Positions 17,301 through 27,722 are shown, counted from the first letter of the stretch. The stretch is 64,000 bases of DNA from Thermoplasmata archaeon (GCA_023140195.1 JAGLME010000002.1:1-64000), one strand, 5' to 3'. A program made the numbers and translations. The notes: generated by a model not told the origin, from the sequence alone.

Positions 17301-20300
17301 GGCTGGGGGATCCAGCGGCACCATTACTCTGGTCGTGAAGGTGAAAGTGGCAACTCCAGATGAGACACTGCTGAGGAATGAGGTGACACTTGACTACTCT
17401 GACGCGAACGGGAATCCGTACCCGCAGGAGTCCGACAGTGTGGATGTGACGGTCACATCACCTATCTTCACGTTCTCCAAGGTGGCAGATGTGTCCACAG
17501 CAGATCCTGGCGACGAGATAACGTACACGCTGACCTACAAGAACACAGGAACGGGAGATGCGACCGACGTCAAGATCACGGACACGATACCCGCTGACAC
17601 ATCGCTGAAGAGCACCGATCCGGTCTATACTTCTTCTTCTGGAGATACCTATGTGTGGGATCTGGGAACTGTTGGAACAGGGGAAGAGGGCACGATAACC
17701 ATTGTGGTTACCGTAGATGCGTTCACACCTGATGGCACACTTCTCCGGAATACGGCAACCCTGGACTACTCTGACGCGAACGGGAATCCGTATCCACAGA
17801 TGAAGGACTCAGCGGATGTCACGGTGACCGCTCCAATAATGACCATCGAGAAGACTGCGGACGTGTCAACGGCCGACCCAGGCGATGAGATTACGTACAC
17901 GCTGACCTACAAGAACATCGGAACCGGATTGGCCACCAATGTGGTGGTACAGGACAACATCCCGACCCAGACCGAGTTCGTGAGCGCAAACCCGGCGTAT
18001 ACAAGCGTCAGTGGCGACACGTACACCTGGGAGATAGGAGATGTTAGCGGCGGATCGCAGGGGAGCATCGAGCTCGTGGTGAAGGTCAAACTCGGAACAC
18101 CCGATGAGACGGTCCTCACGAACGAAGTGACGCTCAACTACGACGATGCCAACGGCAACCCACAGGACGAGCAGTCGGACAGCGTCGATGTCACGGTGAC
18201 CGCTCCGGTCATGACCTTGGTCAAGAAGGCGAACACGTCAACAGCGGACCCGGGAGACATAATCATCTATACGATCTCGTACGAGAACACTGGAACTGGA
18301 GTGGCAACGAACATCTGGATCAATGACACCATACCAGCAGATACCACTTTCGTAGAATCAACGCCAAACCACGACTCAATGTCCGGAGATACCTATACTT
18401 GGTTCTTTGCTTCTGTCGGTGCGAAGACGAAAGGAGAGATACAGATCAAGGTCCAGGTGGACATCGGAACCGCGGACGGAACCCTTCTCAGGAACACGGT
18501 CACCATGGACTACGCGGACGCCAACGGCAACCCGTACGCTCAGCTCTCCGACCATGTGGACGTGCATGTGACGGCTCCGGTGATGAGCCTTACAAAGACG
18601 GCGGACGTAACAACGGCCGATCCATCTGACTGGATAAACTACACGGTCACCTTCACGAACTCAGGTGGCGGAAACGCGACCAACGTCTACATCAACGACA
18701 CCATATCTGAAGATGTTGACTTCCTGAGCTCGACACCGGTCTACACATCGGTCTCGGGAAGGACGTACTCATGGTTCTTCTCTCTTGTCGGACCCGGTCA
18801 AACGGTCGTGATAGTCATCACCGTACAGGTGAAGGCGTATACAGAGGACGAGACCGTCCTGCTGAACGTCGCCACTCTGGACTACAGCGATGACAACGGC
18901 AATCCGTACCCGACGCAGAGGGCGTCAGCGGAGGTGACTGTTACCGCACCAATCATGACGTTCTCGAAGGTCTCGGACGTGACCACGGCCGACCCAGGCG
19001 ATGAGATAACGTACACGCTGACCTACCAGAACGTGGGCACTGGCGTGGCAACCGGGGTCAAGGTCACTGACACGATACCCGAGGACGTGGAGCTTGTCTC
19101 GGTCAATCCGGGATACGCATCTGTGATCGGAAGGACCTACACGTGGTACCCAGGCAACCTTGCATCCGGCGAAGGTGGATCGATAGTGATTGTCGTCAAG
19201 GTGAAGGTCGGAACACCGGACAAGACATTCCTGCACAATGAAGCCACCCTGTACTATGAGGACGCCAACGGCAACGATTACAGACCAATGGAGGACTATG
19301 CTGACGCTTGGGTGACCGCACCTGTCATGACGTTCTCCAAGTCTGCGGATGTCTCCACAGCGGATCCAGGTGACCTCATTGTCTACACACTCGAGTACGA
19401 GAACAAGGGCACTGGCTGGGCAAGCCTGGTCGAGGTCGTTGATACGATACCCGAGGAGACAATGTTCGTCAGTTCCTCTCCGTGGTACGATAGCGTAAGT
19501 GGGAATCAGTATACCTGGAACATCGGTGACGTCGCACCTGGCGGAAGTGGAACCATTACAATCACCGTGGTTGTCAAAGCGGGCACCCCCGACAAGACTC
19601 TGCTGGAAAATGATGCGACCCTGGACTACTATGATGCCAACGGGAACTTCATCGAGCAATTGAGCGATTACGCTGACGTCACAGTGACCGCTCCAGTACT
19701 GCACATCACCAAGACAGCTGACGTCTCCAAGGCAAATCCCGGTGACACCATAATCTATACAATCGTCTTCTGGAACTCTGGTACTGGTTGGGCGGCGCTC
19801 GTCGAGATCGTGGACACGATACCTGCGGACACCACCTTCGTTAGCTCAAATCCAGCGTACACCAGCGCCAGCGGAGATGACTATGTCTGGTACATCGGCG
19901 ATTTCGCACCTGGCGCCAGCGCCACGATAACCATCGAGGTTGTTGTGGACCCAGGAACCGCGGACGAGACCATACTGCACAATGTGGTGACCCTGGATTA
20001 CGCTGACCCCAACGGCAACTACTATCCTCAGTTGAGCGATCATGCAGATGTTGTTGTAACGGCTCCGGTGATGACACTTGAGAAGGATGCAGGAGACGTC
20101 ACGGTAGAAGCGTACGTCATCGCGGACTTCGAACTGAGGGTGGCTGGAGAGAAATGGCATAACGTCATTCTGGAACTCTTCGACGGAAACACCTCCGCTT
20201 ACTTCGCTGAGGTTGTGCGCTATCCTGGTTCGCCAGATGAACAAGCCATCACCATATTTGACGTCAAGATAAATCTGGTCAATCCATTCGGAGCCCGTAT

Positions 20301-22107
20301 CATATACACACCATGGGACGATCCTATCAACGGAAAGATCTGGGGCGATAACCCTGTCTGGCTCACCCTCTACTTCCAGGATGGGAGCAGCGTCAGGTTG
20401 TTCCACAACTTCAATGTGAGGCACAACGAGACTTGGATATGGACGATCGACGACTTCCTTCCGTATCTGAAGGGCGTGCCCATAACCTACGAGGCCACCA
20501 TTCCTTACACCATCACCTACGAGAACATAGGGACCGGAGATGCCTCAGACGTGCTTGTGGTCGACACCTTCCCGGCGGGGAGCGTGATTCTCGATGCCGA
20601 TCCGTCCCCTGACATATGCATTGACGACGTCTGCTACTGGGACATTGGCGATGTCCTTTCCGGGGAGAAGGGCTACATATTCGTCAACATCAGCTACATC
20701 TTCGATGTCGATGGCACCGTGGTGACCAACGAGGTCGCATTGTATTACTCGGACGCGAACGGCAACTTCGTAGAAGAGCTGTACGCCTCGGCGGACTCCG
20801 TCCTCATAATGCCCGATCTCTGGGGATCGACGAGCAAGAAGCCAACCGACTACGACCCGATTGTTGTGTTCACACCCGGTTTAGATGCACCCACGGCTGT
20901 CATAAGCTCACCAACAGATAGTTCCTACCACTACGTTGGAGATTCGATCAGGTTCGACGCTTCCGGCAGTTTCGACGATGTTGGGATAACATCATACCTC
21001 TGGGAGTTCGCAGATGGAACGACGAGCACGATGATCAGGTACAGTCATGTGTTCACTGTGCCCGGAACCTACACTGTCAAATTGACAGTTACGGATGACG
21101 AAGGGCAGACGTCCAGCGCCTATGTGTTCGTTCTCATCAGCGACAAGTCACTGGGTGCGGCCATCGAGATGCCGTCAGAAGAAGTGATCTTCGAGGGAAC
21201 CACTGTCCAATTCTTCGGCATCGCGGTCAATGATGGACACCATGGTCCGTTCAAGTGCAACTGGAACTTCGGAGATGGAAAAAGCTCCAAGAAGTGCCAG
21301 ACCTCGCATCACTTCGGAGTCGAAGGCACTTACATGGTGACATTCGAGGTATACGATTCGCATGGCAATGTGGCATTCGCTTACACCCAGATCACCGTTC
21401 TGAACGTAAGGCCCACCGTCAATGTGGCAAAGACCGTTCATGGAGAAGAAGGGTCACCGGTCCATTTCTATGCTGAGGCCACTGACCCGGGCGATGACGC
21501 TTTGGCGTTCGTCTGGAACCTCGGCGACGGAACCATAGTGATTGGTAACGACTTCTATCACACCTATGCGGACAGCGGGCTCTATGCGGTGACCTTGACA
21601 GTCACAGACGGTAACGGAGGCAAAGTGGTCAAGGTTCTGACGGCCCAGATAAGGAACCTCTCACCGAGCGTGGATGCAGGACCTGTGAAGCTTGCCCATG
21701 TTTTCGAGTCTGTAACCCTCGAGGGTATGATATCCGACCCAGGAACTGACACCCTGAGCATTGTGTGGGACATGGGAGACGGGACGATCTACAAGGGAAC
21801 ATACAGTCCTTCACATACCTACAAGGCTACCGGAGCGTACAAGGTGATACTCACCGTGAGGGACGATGATGGGGCCAAGACGCGGTCGATTACGTGGGTT
21901 CATGTGATTGAGCAACTGAGCCCCGCAAGTGACCCGTCAACACGTGGGAACGGAATGACCACACCACTGGCAGACGCCCAGGAAGACAACCCTGCAGAAG
22001 AGATCCCACTTTCCCTGGTCGCGTACATGTTGGCCATGGTGAGCATCATTTCCATGGCTGCCGGATCTTACGTCTGGTCCGTCTTCCGAGGAAGACTAGT
22101 CAAGTAG
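14374..22107 (+). CDS. giant surface protein with 14 DUF11-type repeats and 4 PKD domains
   Basis: The product is 2577 aa; an AGGTGAG site precedes the ATG. Residues 1-35 are a signal peptide. Residues 36-285 are an Asp/Tyr-rich domain. Then come fourteen repeats of about 118 aa, each opening with a version of MTITKTADVTTADPGDEITY and closing with YSDANGNPYPQ: the DUF11/TIGR01451 conserved repeat. The last repeat is interrupted by about 120 aa. Four PKD domains (about 2165-2510; WEFADG, WNFGDG, WNLGDG, WDMGDG) and a C-terminal TM helix with a short basic tail (FRGRLVK) finish it. It is probably an S-layer-associated, adhesin-like or stalk protein anchored in the membrane. Confidence 0.95.
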   Translation: MRRGNSAISAFQKAQTTFVVTLLVLGTFVLAVSQPGQDPPSPIPDWPSDSDWINYTFRGERILDWEDKSYENDPTHGIANVQPSAVDIASGVDASGGGAENNPGDYTSVQYLYVDGDGDSSGCSNLDDDWLFLRQRVAADPRHTGKYAYKAYHWDILMEVDGDIWSEFVVDLNGGGGYYKFGTVGVYYSDTDDYEYDPDNDWVWLQEASKASNDYTNPRPIDYGTSTPDDDQWWIEYRVPVTAFTDLDDNQLVCADTSFLLFFSTSASATNPLQKDWMGEYIFGEPANITVVKTVEEDVVAPGDTLHYKIYYNNTGTFNANHVWVNDTIPEYTTFEECYPNYDSVDGGTYRWHFTDVESGNHTIYLNLTVDLDVPDGEILRNVAALNYTDNYDNEMPGSEDETETPVEAPVMTMSKEADVAFADPGDVIHYTISYENIGGGDAYDVTIEDTIPEQTSFKDSHPGYDSVVGRTYTWVFDVVPAGTSGEILLNVTVDTYIDDGTELGNYVTLNYWDENDNQYPELDDWANVTATAPIMDVSKIADVTTADPDDEITYTITYENTGTGDATGVVIEDTIPEHTTFVSSDPYHDEKIGETYIWRFSLIEGGDSGTITIKVKVDVGVPDETVLTNAVILDYDDANGNPYPQETDSVDVTVTAPIMTITKTADVSTADPGDEITYTITIENTGTGKATDIIIKDTIPDYTTFVSASKPYSSVVGRTYIWEIDEVCGGCSVSFTITVEVDAATPDETVLGNRVTLDYSDANGNPYPQESDYVEVTVTAPIMTITKTADVTTADPGDEITYTLYYENTGTGDATNVEIVDIIPADTTVVSASPTWTSSSGDKYTWDVGTVSAGGSGTITLVVQVDVGIDDGIVLTNYVSLYYEDANGNPYPTETDHVEVTVTAPIMTITKTADVTTADPGDEITYALEYENTGTGEATDVYIKDTIPADTEYVSSNPVYTSVSGNTYTWYFASVAGGSSGTITLVVKVKVATPDETLLRNEVTLDYSDANGNPYPQESDSVDVTVTSPIFTFSKVADVSTADPGDEITYTLTYKNTGTGDATDVKITDTIPADTSLKSTDPVYTSSSGDTYVWDLGTVGTGEEGTITIVVTVDAFTPDGTLLRNTATLDYSDANGNPYPQMKDSADVTVTAPIMTIEKTADVSTADPGDEITYTLTYKNIGTGLATNVVVQDNIPTQTEFVSANPAYTSVSGDTYTWEIGDVSGGSQGSIELVVKVKLGTPDETVLTNEVTLNYDDANGNPQDEQSDSVDVTVTAPVMTLVKKANTSTADPGDIIIYTISYENTGTGVATNIWINDTIPADTTFVESTPNHDSMSGDTYTWFFASVGAKTKGEIQIKVQVDIGTADGTLLRNTVTMDYADANGNPYAQLSDHVDVHVTAPVMSLTKTADVTTADPSDWINYTVTFTNSGGGNATNVYINDTISEDVDFLSSTPVYTSVSGRTYSWFFSLVGPGQTVVIVITVQVKAYTEDETVLLNVATLDYSDDNGNPYPTQRASAEVTVTAPIMTFSKVSDVTTADPGDEITYTLTYQNVGTGVATGVKVTDTIPEDVELVSVNPGYASVIGRTYTWYPGNLASGEGGSIVIVVKVKVGTPDKTFLHNEATLYYEDANGNDYRPMEDYADAWVTAPVMTFSKSADVSTADPGDLIVYTLEYENKGTGWASLVEVVDTIPEETMFVSSSPWYDSVSGNQYTWNIGDVAPGGSGTITITVVVKAGTPDKTLLENDATLDYYDANGNFIEQLSDYADVTVTAPVLHITKTADVSKANPGDTIIYTIVFWNSGTGWAALVEIVDTIPADTTFVSSNPAYTSASGDDYVWYIGDFAPGASATITIEVVVDPGTADETILHNVVTLDYADPNGNYYPQLSDHADVVVTAPVMTLEKDAGDVTVEAYVIADFELRVAGEKWHNVILELFDGNTSAYFAEVVRYPGSPDEQAITIFDVKINLVNPFGARIIYTPWDDPINGKIWGDNPVWLTLYFQDGSSVRLFHNFNVRHNETWIWTIDDFLPYLKGVPITYEATIPYTITYENIGTGDASDVLVVDTFPAGSVILDADPSPDICIDDVCYWDIGDVLSGEKGYIFVNISYIFDVDGTVVTNEVALYYSDANGNFVEELYASADSVLIMPDLWGSTSKKPTDYDPIVVFTPGLDAPTAVISSPTDSSYHYVGDSIRFDASGSFDDVGITSYLWEFADGTTSTMIRYSHVFTVPGTYTVKLTVTDDEGQTSSAYVFVLISDKSLGAAIEMPSEEVIFEGTTVQFFGIAVNDGHHGPFKCNWNFGDGKSSKKCQTSHHFGVEGTYMVTFEVYDSHGNVAFAYTQITVLNVRPTVNVAKTVHGEEGSPVHFYAEATDPGDDALAFVWNLGDGTIVIGNDFYHTYADSGLYAVTLTVTDGNGGKVVKVLTAQIRNLSPSVDAGPVKLAHVFESVTLEGMISDPGTDTLSIVWDMGDGTIYKGTYSPSHTYKATGAYKVILTVRDDDGAKTRSITWVHVIEQLSPASDPSTRGNGMTTPLADAQEDNPAEEIPLSLVAYMLAMVSIISMAAGSYVWSVFRGRLVK
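15236..20810 (+). repeat. array of fourteen ~350-bp DUF11 repeat units inside the surface protein gene
   Basis: Units repeat every 345-360 bp. Central units are also alike at DNA level: a 44-bp stretch at 16735-16778 recurs exactly at 17107-17150, and a tract of about 29 bp beginning GACTACTCTGACGCGAACGG recurs near 16648, 17392 and 17764. This indicates recent duplication or gene conversion. Confidence 0.9.
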
Positions 22108-22117
22108 GGAACAAGAA

Positions 22118-22138
22118 CCCTCTCTTCTTTCTTTTTTC
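22118..22138 (+). terminator. T-rich terminator after the giant surface protein gene
   Basis: A run of pyrimidines with six Ts (TCTTTCTTTTTTC) lies 10-30 bp after the stop codon. This is the form of archaeal oligo-T terminators. Confidence 0.55.
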
Positions 22139-22202
22139 ATGCGATTAGCGAGAGCACTGCAAGTGGGGTGATAGATATGTGTTTCCAGAAGAACCGCGGT
22201 GG

Positions 22203-22517
22203 CTAAACATCCCTCAGGACGATTTCGATATTTACGCCGTCAGGTACCTGGATCCTCATCAGCTGTCTCAATGCACGCTCATCCGCATCGAGGTCTATAA
22301 GCCTCTTGTGCACGCGCATCTCCCACCTGTCCCAGGTCTCCGAGCCTTCTCCGTCAGGGCTCTTCCTACAAGGAACCACCATTCTCTTGGTGGGCAATGG
22401 GATGGGGCCGCTCATGTTGACCCCGGTCCTCTCAGAAATGGTCCTTATCTGCTCACAGACGCTGTCCACTCGTTTGGGGTCGGTTCCGCTCAATGAAATA
22501 CGTGCTTTTTGTACCAT
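22203..22517 (-). CDS. rpsJ: 30S ribosomal protein uS10
   Basis: This 104-aa protein is a full-length archaeal uS10 with the typical [10 protein letters not shown] start, the GPIPLPTK loop and the [13 protein letters not shown] segment. It belongs to the head of the small subunit. It is the last gene of the rpsL-rpsG-fusA-tuf-rpsJ cluster and starts 26 bp after the tuf stop, so it is surely co-transcribed. Confidence 0.97.
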   Translation of the reverse strand: MVQKARISLSGTDPKRVDSVCEQIRTISERTGVNMSGPIPLPTKRMVVPCRKSPDGEGSETWDRWEMRVHKRLIDLDADERALRQLMRIQVPDGVNIEIVLRDV

Positions 22518-22543
22518 GCAGCCCCACCAGACCCCCGACGGGA

Positions 22544-23827
22544 TTATCTCTTCTCCACATCGAGGACGACGCCGGCAGCGACCGTTTGGCCCATGTCCCT
22601 TACCGCGAACCTGCCCAACTGCGGGAACTCGGAATGCTTCTCTATGACGAATGGCTTGGTCGGCCTTATCTTGACGATGGCCGCATCGCCGGTGGTCAGT
22701 AGGATCGGCTTCTCATCGGTTCGCTCTTCCAGTACCGAGGCATCCTTCGGGTTCAGCTTCTTCTGGATCTCCTCGAACGTACAAGCGACCTGAGCCGTGT
22801 GCGCGTGGAACACAGGCGTGTAACCCTCGGTCAAAACGCTGGGATGGTTCAACACAGCGATCTGCGCTGTGAAGCTCTTCGCAACGGATGGAGGATTATC
22901 AACCGGACCTGCAACATCGCCTCTTCGGATATCGTTCTTGGCAATACCTCTGATATTGATACCTACATTGTCTCCCGGTTCCGCCTTCGGGATCTGTTCG
23001 TGGTGCATCTCGATGGATTTCACCTCTCCCACCTTGTCCGACGGCTGGAACACGATCTTGATGTCTGGTGTGATGACGCCCGTTTCGACCCTTCCCACCG
23101 GAACGGTGCCGATGCCGGTGATTGTGTACACGTCCTGCACAGGCCATCTCAGGGGCAGGTGTGTGGGCTTCTTGGGCTCCTGGATAGTATCCAGTGCTTT
23201 CAACATGGTCAGCCCCTTCCACCAGGGCATGTTCTCGCTGGGCTTTATCGCATTGTCGCCGGTGAAGGCGCTCACGGGAATGAAGTGCATCTCGTCGGTC
23301 TTGTATCCGACCGTCCTCAACAGGCCGGAGATCTGTTCGACGACCTCCTTGTACCTCTTCTCGTCCCACGGCGGGGTGGTGGCGTCCATCTTGTTGATGG
23401 CTATGATCATCTGCTCGACGCCCAAGGTCTTTGAGAGCCAAACATGCTCCTTGGTCTGTGCCATGACTCCGGAGGGAGCCTCGACCAGCAGAACAGCGGC
23501 GTCAGCCTGGCTCGTGCCAGTGATCATGTTCTTGACGAAATCCCGGTGACCGGGTGCGTCTATGATTGTGAAGTAGTACTTATCTGTGTCAAACCTTCTG
23601 TGGGCGACATCTATCGTCAGACCTCTTTCCCTCTCTTCCTTCAAGTGGTCCATGGCCCAGGCGAACTCGAACGTGGCCTTGCCCTTCTCTTCCGCTTCCT
23701 TTCGGAACTTGTCGATTACGTGCTGCTCGATGTGTCCTGTGTCAAGGAGGAGCCTTCCAACAAGTGTGGATTTTCCGTGATCGACGTGTCCGATGAACAC
23801 GAGATTCAGATGCGGTTTTTCTGCCAT
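22544..23827 (-). CDS. tuf: translation elongation factor EF-1alpha
   Basis: This 427-aa GTPase delivers aminoacyl-tRNA to the ribosome. G motifs are all present: GHVDHGKST (13-21), [19 protein letters not shown] and an SAF element. The archaeal domain 2/3 regions follow. Besides read-through from fusA it has its own promoter: TTTAAATAG on the minus strand (about 23868-23877) and a GGGAGTTG site before the ATG. This extra promoter fits the high demand for EF-1alpha relative to the other operon products. Confidence 0.98.
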   Translation of the reverse strand: MAEKPHLNLVFIGHVDHGKSTLVGRLLLDTGHIEQHVIDKFRKEAEEKGKATFEFAWAMDHLKEERERGLTIDVAHRRFDTDKYYFTIIDAPGHRDFVKNMITGTSQADAAVLLVEAPSGVMAQTKEHVWLSKTLGVEQMIIAINKMDATTPPWDEKRYKEVVEQISGLLRTVGYKTDEMHFIPVSAFTGDNAIKPSENMPWWKGLTMLKALDTIQEPKKPTHLPLRWPVQDVYTITGIGTVPVGRVETGVITPDIKIVFQPSDKVGEVKSIEMHHEQIPKAEPGDNVGINIRGIAKNDIRRGDVAGPVDNPPSVAKSFTAQIAVLNHPSVLTEGYTPVFHAHTAQVACTFEEIQKKLNPKDASVLEERTDEKPILLTTGDAAIVKIRPTKPFVIEKHSEFPQLGRFAVRDMGQTVAAGVVLDVEKR

Positions 23828-23867
23828 TTTTTCAACTCCCGATATGTTCTCTTAATCATACTGAATA

Positions 23868-23877
23868 GGCTATTTAA
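23868..23877 (-). promoter_or_regulatory. internal TATA box for tuf
   Basis: GTTTAAATAG on the minus strand lies in the 64-bp fusA-tuf gap, about 45 bp before the tuf ATG. Confidence 0.5.
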
Positions 23878-23891
23878 ACTTATTTCCGTGA

Positions 23892-26090
23892 TTAGGCTGC
23901 GTAGTATCCCGCGTCGTATGGCTCTGGCTTGAGGCCCTTCCTTGTCCTGATTCCCTTAACGACTTCGGCCTGCAGTTCCTTGGGCAACTTCTCGAACCCG
24001 CAGTTCTCGGTCGACCACAGCGCCCTTCCTGTCGTGACGCTCCTGACCGAGCTCGCGAATCCGAACATCTCCGCCACCGGCGCCCTCGACTCTATGTTCG
24101 CCATGTCGCTGTCCTGATCTATGTTCTCTATGACCGCCCTTCTCTGCTGCATCTCTCTTGTAGCGTTGCCCATCATGTCCTGCGGGACGTTGATGAACAC
24201 CTTCTGCTTGGGTTCCAGGAGCACTCTTCCAGCCTGGCACATCGCTCCGTAGATGGCGGAACGCACCGCCGGAATTACCTGCGCCGGTCCCCTGTGGATG
24301 CTGTCCTCGTGAAGCTTGGCGTCGGTCAGCCTGACCTTGACGCCCTGACACCTCTCCCTGGCCAGCGGACCCTCGGTCATCGCCTCTATGAACGCCTCTC
24401 TGATGAGGTCCATGGTCTCGTGGAGGTACTGTATACCTTTTGTGATAGCCACCAGCATGTTGGATCCGAATATGCCGTGGACCCCCTTGGCATCCACCTT
24501 GGACATCCCCATATCTTGGAGCGGCCTTGCGAGCTTCTTGGCATCCTTGACCTTGCCCTCGGACGGTATCTCCCCGGACAGGATCGCTTCCACGACGGCC
24601 TCTTCCAATGGCTCGATCTCAATGTAGAACCTGTTGTGCTTGTTGGGGGACTTGCCCTCGAACGGGCCTCCCCCGCCTTCCACGGATTCCCTGTAGACCA
24701 CTATCGGTTCCGAGGATGTGATCTCCACGCCGTGTTCGTTGACTATCCTGTACTCGGTGATCTCGAGATGGAGCTCACCCATGCCCGACATGAGATGCTC
24801 CCCGGTCTCCTGGTTGATGTCGATCTGGATGGACGGATCCGCCTTTGAGATGGTTCTCAGAACGTCCACCAGCTTCGGAAGGTCCTTCATGGCCTTGGCC
24901 TCTATCGCCACCGTGACCACAGGTTCGGAGTAGTGCACTATCCTCTCGAACGCCTCCATGTTGGGGTTGGATGATACTGTGGAACCGGCAACGGCGTCCT
25001 TAATGCCTGCGGTAGCCACTATGTTGCCCGCTATTATCTCGTCAACTGGTATCCTGTCCGCTCCCACTGACAGGGCGATCTGCTGCACCCTGTTGGGGCT
25101 GGGCATTCCGACCACCTGCAGTTCCTGCCCCTTGACGACGGTGCCGCTGAAGAGCCTTCCAACTGCAACCTCGCCGGCGTGGGGGTCCATGATGATCTTG
25201 GTGACCATCAAAGCCACGTCACCCTTCGGGTCGCACCCGAGCATGCTCTTGCCCAGCGGTGAATCCAGGTCGCCGTGCCATATCTGGGGAACCCTGAGTT
25301 TCTGGGCCTCCAGGGGATTGGGGCAGTGGTCCACTGCTATGTCCAGTATGATCTTGTGAATGGGCGACCTCTTGGCCAGTGTCTTCTGGTCGTCGTTCTT
25401 GAGGTAGTCGTAGATGCCCTTGAACGTGATGCCGGTCTCGTCCATGAAAGGCACGGATATCGCCCAGTTGTAGTAGGCGGAACCGAACGCCACCGAGCCG
25501 TCCTCAACCTTTACCTGCCATTCCTGCTTCAAGTCATCCGGTGCGAGTTTCCTGATCCTGTCGTTCACTTCTGTGATTATCTTGAAGAACCGGTTCTCCA
25601 TCTCCTCCGGGTCCACCTTCAGCTCGTTGATGAGCCTGTCCACCTTGTTGATGAACAGCACCGGCTTGACCTTCTCCTTCAACGCCTGCCTGATGACCGT
25701 CTCGGTCTGGGGCATGACCCCTTCCACCGCGCATACGACGATGATGCAGCCGTCGATCGCTCTCATGGCCCTTGTGACGTCACCGCCGAAGTCCACGTGA
25801 CCCGGGGTGTCGATTAGATTTATCAGATATTCCTTTCCCTCGAACTCGTGCACCATGGATGCGTTGGCCGCGTTGATGGTGATGCCTCTCGCCTGTTCCT
25901 GCTCGTCGTAGTCCAGAAGAAGCTGCTTTCCAGCCAGTTCCTCGGACATCATGCCCGCTCCGGCGATGAGGTTGTCGGATAGAGTGGTCTTACCGTGGTC
26001 GATGTGCGCCGCGGTCCCGATGTTCCTAATGAACTCGGTCTTTCTCATCAGTTTCTGAGCTTTCTTTATGTTGTCTTCCTTTCGGCCCAT
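23892..26090 (-). CDS. fusA: translation elongation factor EF-2
   Basis: This 732-aa archaeal EF-2 catalyses ribosomal translocation. G1 AHIDHGKTT, switch [10 protein letters not shown]3 [10 protein letters not shown] and G4 NKVDR are intact. His599 in [14 protein letters not shown] is the expected diphthamide site, so a diphthamide pathway is predicted elsewhere in the genome. It lies 12 bp downstream of rpsG within the str operon. Confidence 0.98.
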   Translation of the reverse strand: MGRKEDNIKKAQKLMRKTEFIRNIGTAAHIDHGKTTLSDNLIAGAGMMSEELAGKQLLLDYDEQEQARGITINAANASMVHEFEGKEYLINLIDTPGHVDFGGDVTRAMRAIDGCIIVVCAVEGVMPQTETVIRQALKEKVKPVLFINKVDRLINELKVDPEEMENRFFKIITEVNDRIRKLAPDDLKQEWQVKVEDGSVAFGSAYYNWAISVPFMDETGITFKGIYDYLKNDDQKTLAKRSPIHKIILDIAVDHCPNPLEAQKLRVPQIWHGDLDSPLGKSMLGCDPKGDVALMVTKIIMDPHAGEVAVGRLFSGTVVKGQELQVVGMPSPNRVQQIALSVGADRIPVDEIIAGNIVATAGIKDAVAGSTVSSNPNMEAFERIVHYSEPVVTVAIEAKAMKDLPKLVDVLRTISKADPSIQIDINQETGEHLMSGMGELHLEITEYRIVNEHGVEITSSEPIVVYRESVEGGGGPFEGKSPNKHNRFYIEIEPLEEAVVEAILSGEIPSEGKVKDAKKLARPLQDMGMSKVDAKGVHGIFGSNMLVAITKGIQYLHETMDLIREAFIEAMTEGPLARERCQGVKVRLTDAKLHEDSIHRGPAQVIPAVRSAIYGAMCQAGRVLLEPKQKVFINVPQDMMGNATREMQQRRAVIENIDQDSDMANIESRAPVAEMFGFASSVRSVTTGRALWSTENCGFEKLPKELQAEVVKGIRTRKGLKPEPYDAGYYAA

Positions 26091-26102
26091 AAAATCACCA
26101 GA

Positions 26103-27284
26103 TCAACGTGCGGAAACAGCAACCCTTTCCAGTTCTTCCTTCTTTGAGATTGAGAATGATGAGATGTCCTCATTTGCCGCCATGAGTATCTCGTCGGCCA
26201 GGCACGCCTCTATCGGCTTCTTGTTCTTGTGGGTGGAAGCGACAGCTCCCTTGCAGATGTTCCTTATCGCCAGGTCCAGCCTTCTCGATGGTGCGATGTC
26301 CACCGCTCTCGGAACGGATATTCCGCCGAACCTGAGGCGGGTGATCTCCTCCCTGGGTGCGGCGTTCTGGAGGGCATACACGAGCACTTGAATGGGATTG
26401 GTCTTTGATTTCTTCTGGATTATCTCGAACGCCCTTCTGACGGCCATGAACGCTTTGGATTTCTTCCCGGTGAACCTCTCGGTGCGCATGGTGTTGTTGA
26501 TAAGCCTCTCGACGATGTTGACCTTCTCCCTTCCGAACCTCTTGTTGGCGTGTTTGGCTCCAGTATGGGGGATGTAGATCGGGGTGAGATTGATGTACCT
26601 TCTGAGGCCCATGTCCTCCACCTCCACCTCGGTGAAGTCCCATGTGTCGAACAACAGCGGAACGTCCTCTGGTGGAAGCTCCTTTACAGGAGGTTTCTTT
26701 TCGGGCGGTTTCTCGGCTTCAGGGGCTGGCTCGGGAGGTTTCTCTTCCCCGGGTTTGGGCTCCGAGGGTTCCTTTGCAGGCGGTTCAGCCTTCTCGGGTT
26801 TAGTGACAATTTCTTCCTTTGGAGGTTCTGGCAACTCTTCCTCTGGCTTCGGGGGTTCCTCCACCTTTGGCTCTTCAGGCGGTGGTGGTGGCGGTGCTTC
26901 TACTTCCGGTTCAGGCGCAGGAGGTTCTGGTGCCTCTGGCGCAACCTCTTCCTTGGGTCCAGCTGGAGGTTCTTCCTTCTTGACCTTCTTCGGCGCTGCT
27001 TTCTTCGCAGGTGCCTTCTTTGCTACTGTCTTCTTGGGCGCGGCCTTCTTCGGAGCAACCTTCTTGGCCGGAGCCTTTTTCGGGGCAGCCTTCTTCGCAG
27101 GTGCTTTCTTAGGAGCGGCCTTCTTCGCTGGGGCCTTCTTCGGCGCTGCCTTCTTGGCCGGAGCCTTCTTCGCAGGTGCCTTCTTAGTTGCAGCTTTCTT
27201 AGGAGCGGCTTTCTTTACAGTGGTCTTCTTAGCCGTTTTCTTCTCCTTGGCAGGGGTAACTTCTTCTTCCTTCTTCTTCGCCAT
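26103..27284 (-). CDS. rpsG: 30S ribosomal protein uS7 with long histone-H1-like N-terminal extension
   Basis: The product is 393 aa, about twice the usual archaeal uS7 length (~190-215). The core is residues about 206-393: [20 protein letters not shown], the [15 protein letters not shown] segment, and [11 protein letters not shown]. Ahead of it, residues 1-103 are a Lys/Ala/Pro repeat ([10 protein letters not shown] units) like the tail of histone H1 or bacterial HU-tail proteins. Residues 104-205 are Pro/Glu-rich and acidic. No internal Met lies at the core boundary, so the tail is translated with the core. It is in operon between rpsL (9 bp) and fusA (12 bp). The tail may bind rRNA or DNA; that is inference. 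Confidence 0.95.
   Translation of the reverse strand: MAKKKEEEVTPAKEKKTAKKTTVKKAAPKKAATKKAPAKKAPAKKAAPKKAPAKKAAPKKAPAKKAAPKKAPAKKVAPKKAAPKKTVAKKAPAKKAAPKKVKKEEPPAGPKEEVAPEAPEPPAPEPEVEAPPPPPPEEPKVEEPPKPEEELPEPPKEEIVTKPEKAEPPAKEPSEPKPGEEKPPEPAPEAEKPPEKKPPVKELPPEDVPLLFDTWDFTEVEVEDMGLRRYINLTPIYIPHTGAKHANKRFGREKVNIVERLINNTMRTERFTGKKSKAFMAVRRAFEIIQKKSKTNPIQVLVYALQNAAPREEITRLRFGGISVPRAVDIAPSRRLDLAIRNICKGAVASTHKNKKPIEACLADEILMAANEDISSFSISKKEELERVAVSAR
26985..27212 (-). repeat. Lys/Ala/Pro codon repeat in rpsG
   Basis: About 225 bp of imperfect 30-bp units encoding [10 protein letters not shown]. Codons vary between units, so the protein repeat is older than a simple replication slippage. Confidence 0.8.
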
Positions 27285-27293
27285 ATGCTACCC

Positions 27294-27722
27294 TCACCTT
27301 ACGGGCTTCTCCTTCCTTCCCCGGACCATCTCGTCAAGAGAGACGCCGTTCACCTGAATAACCTTGAACCGGACGCCAGGGATGTCCCCATACGAACGCC
27401 CCTTGCTCCCTCCGATCCCTTCTACCATGACCTCGTCATGCTCATCTATGAAATTGATCGCGCCGTCTCCGACGCAAAAAGCCGTTATCTGCCTTCCGTT
27501 CTTTATCAGCTGTATCTTCACGCACTTCCTGATCGCTGAGTTGGGCTGCTTTGCCTCGATGCCCACCTTCTCCAGGACGATGCCCTTACCCTGGGCCGAG
27601 CCCTCGAGCGGGTCGGACTTCTGGCGGAGCTTCAGCATCCTTCTCTTGTAATAGCGGTCGCTCCACCGATACTTCTGGCGGTTCCTGCTCAGCTGCCTTG
27701 CAGCGTGTAGACCTCGTGCCAT
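27294..27722 (-). CDS. rpsL: 30S ribosomal protein uS12
   Basis: This 142-aa archaeal uS12 is part of the decoding centre. The conserved [13 protein letters not shown] stretch and the [13 protein letters not shown] segment are visible. It is the first gene of the operon. On the minus strand CTTAAATA (27772-27765) is a TATA box about 45 bp before the ATG, and GGGAGCACTGAA gives a modest ribosome-binding site. In many euryarchaea rpoA, rpl30e and nusA precede rpsL; here a divergent HAD gene does. Confidence 0.97.
   Translation of the reverse strand: MARGLHAARQLSRNRQKYRWSDRYYKRRMLKLRQKSDPLEGSAQGKGIVLEKVGIEAKQPNSAIRKCVKIQLIKNGRQITAFCVGDGAINFIDEHDEVMVEGIGGSKGRSYGDIPGVRFKVIQVNGVSLDEMVRGRKEKPVR

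Noticed and set aside
18925-19704. Minus-strand open frame of 259 codons inside the giant surface protein gene
   Set aside because: Its repeated pattern mirrors the DUF11 repeats on the other strand; there is no ribosome-binding site or TATA box.
26550-27539. Long plus-strand open frame of 329 codons opposite rpsG
   Set aside because: It is the antisense of the Lys/Ala/Pro and Pro/Glu repeats, rich in Leu, Phe and Arg, with no start signals; the uS7 frame is certain.
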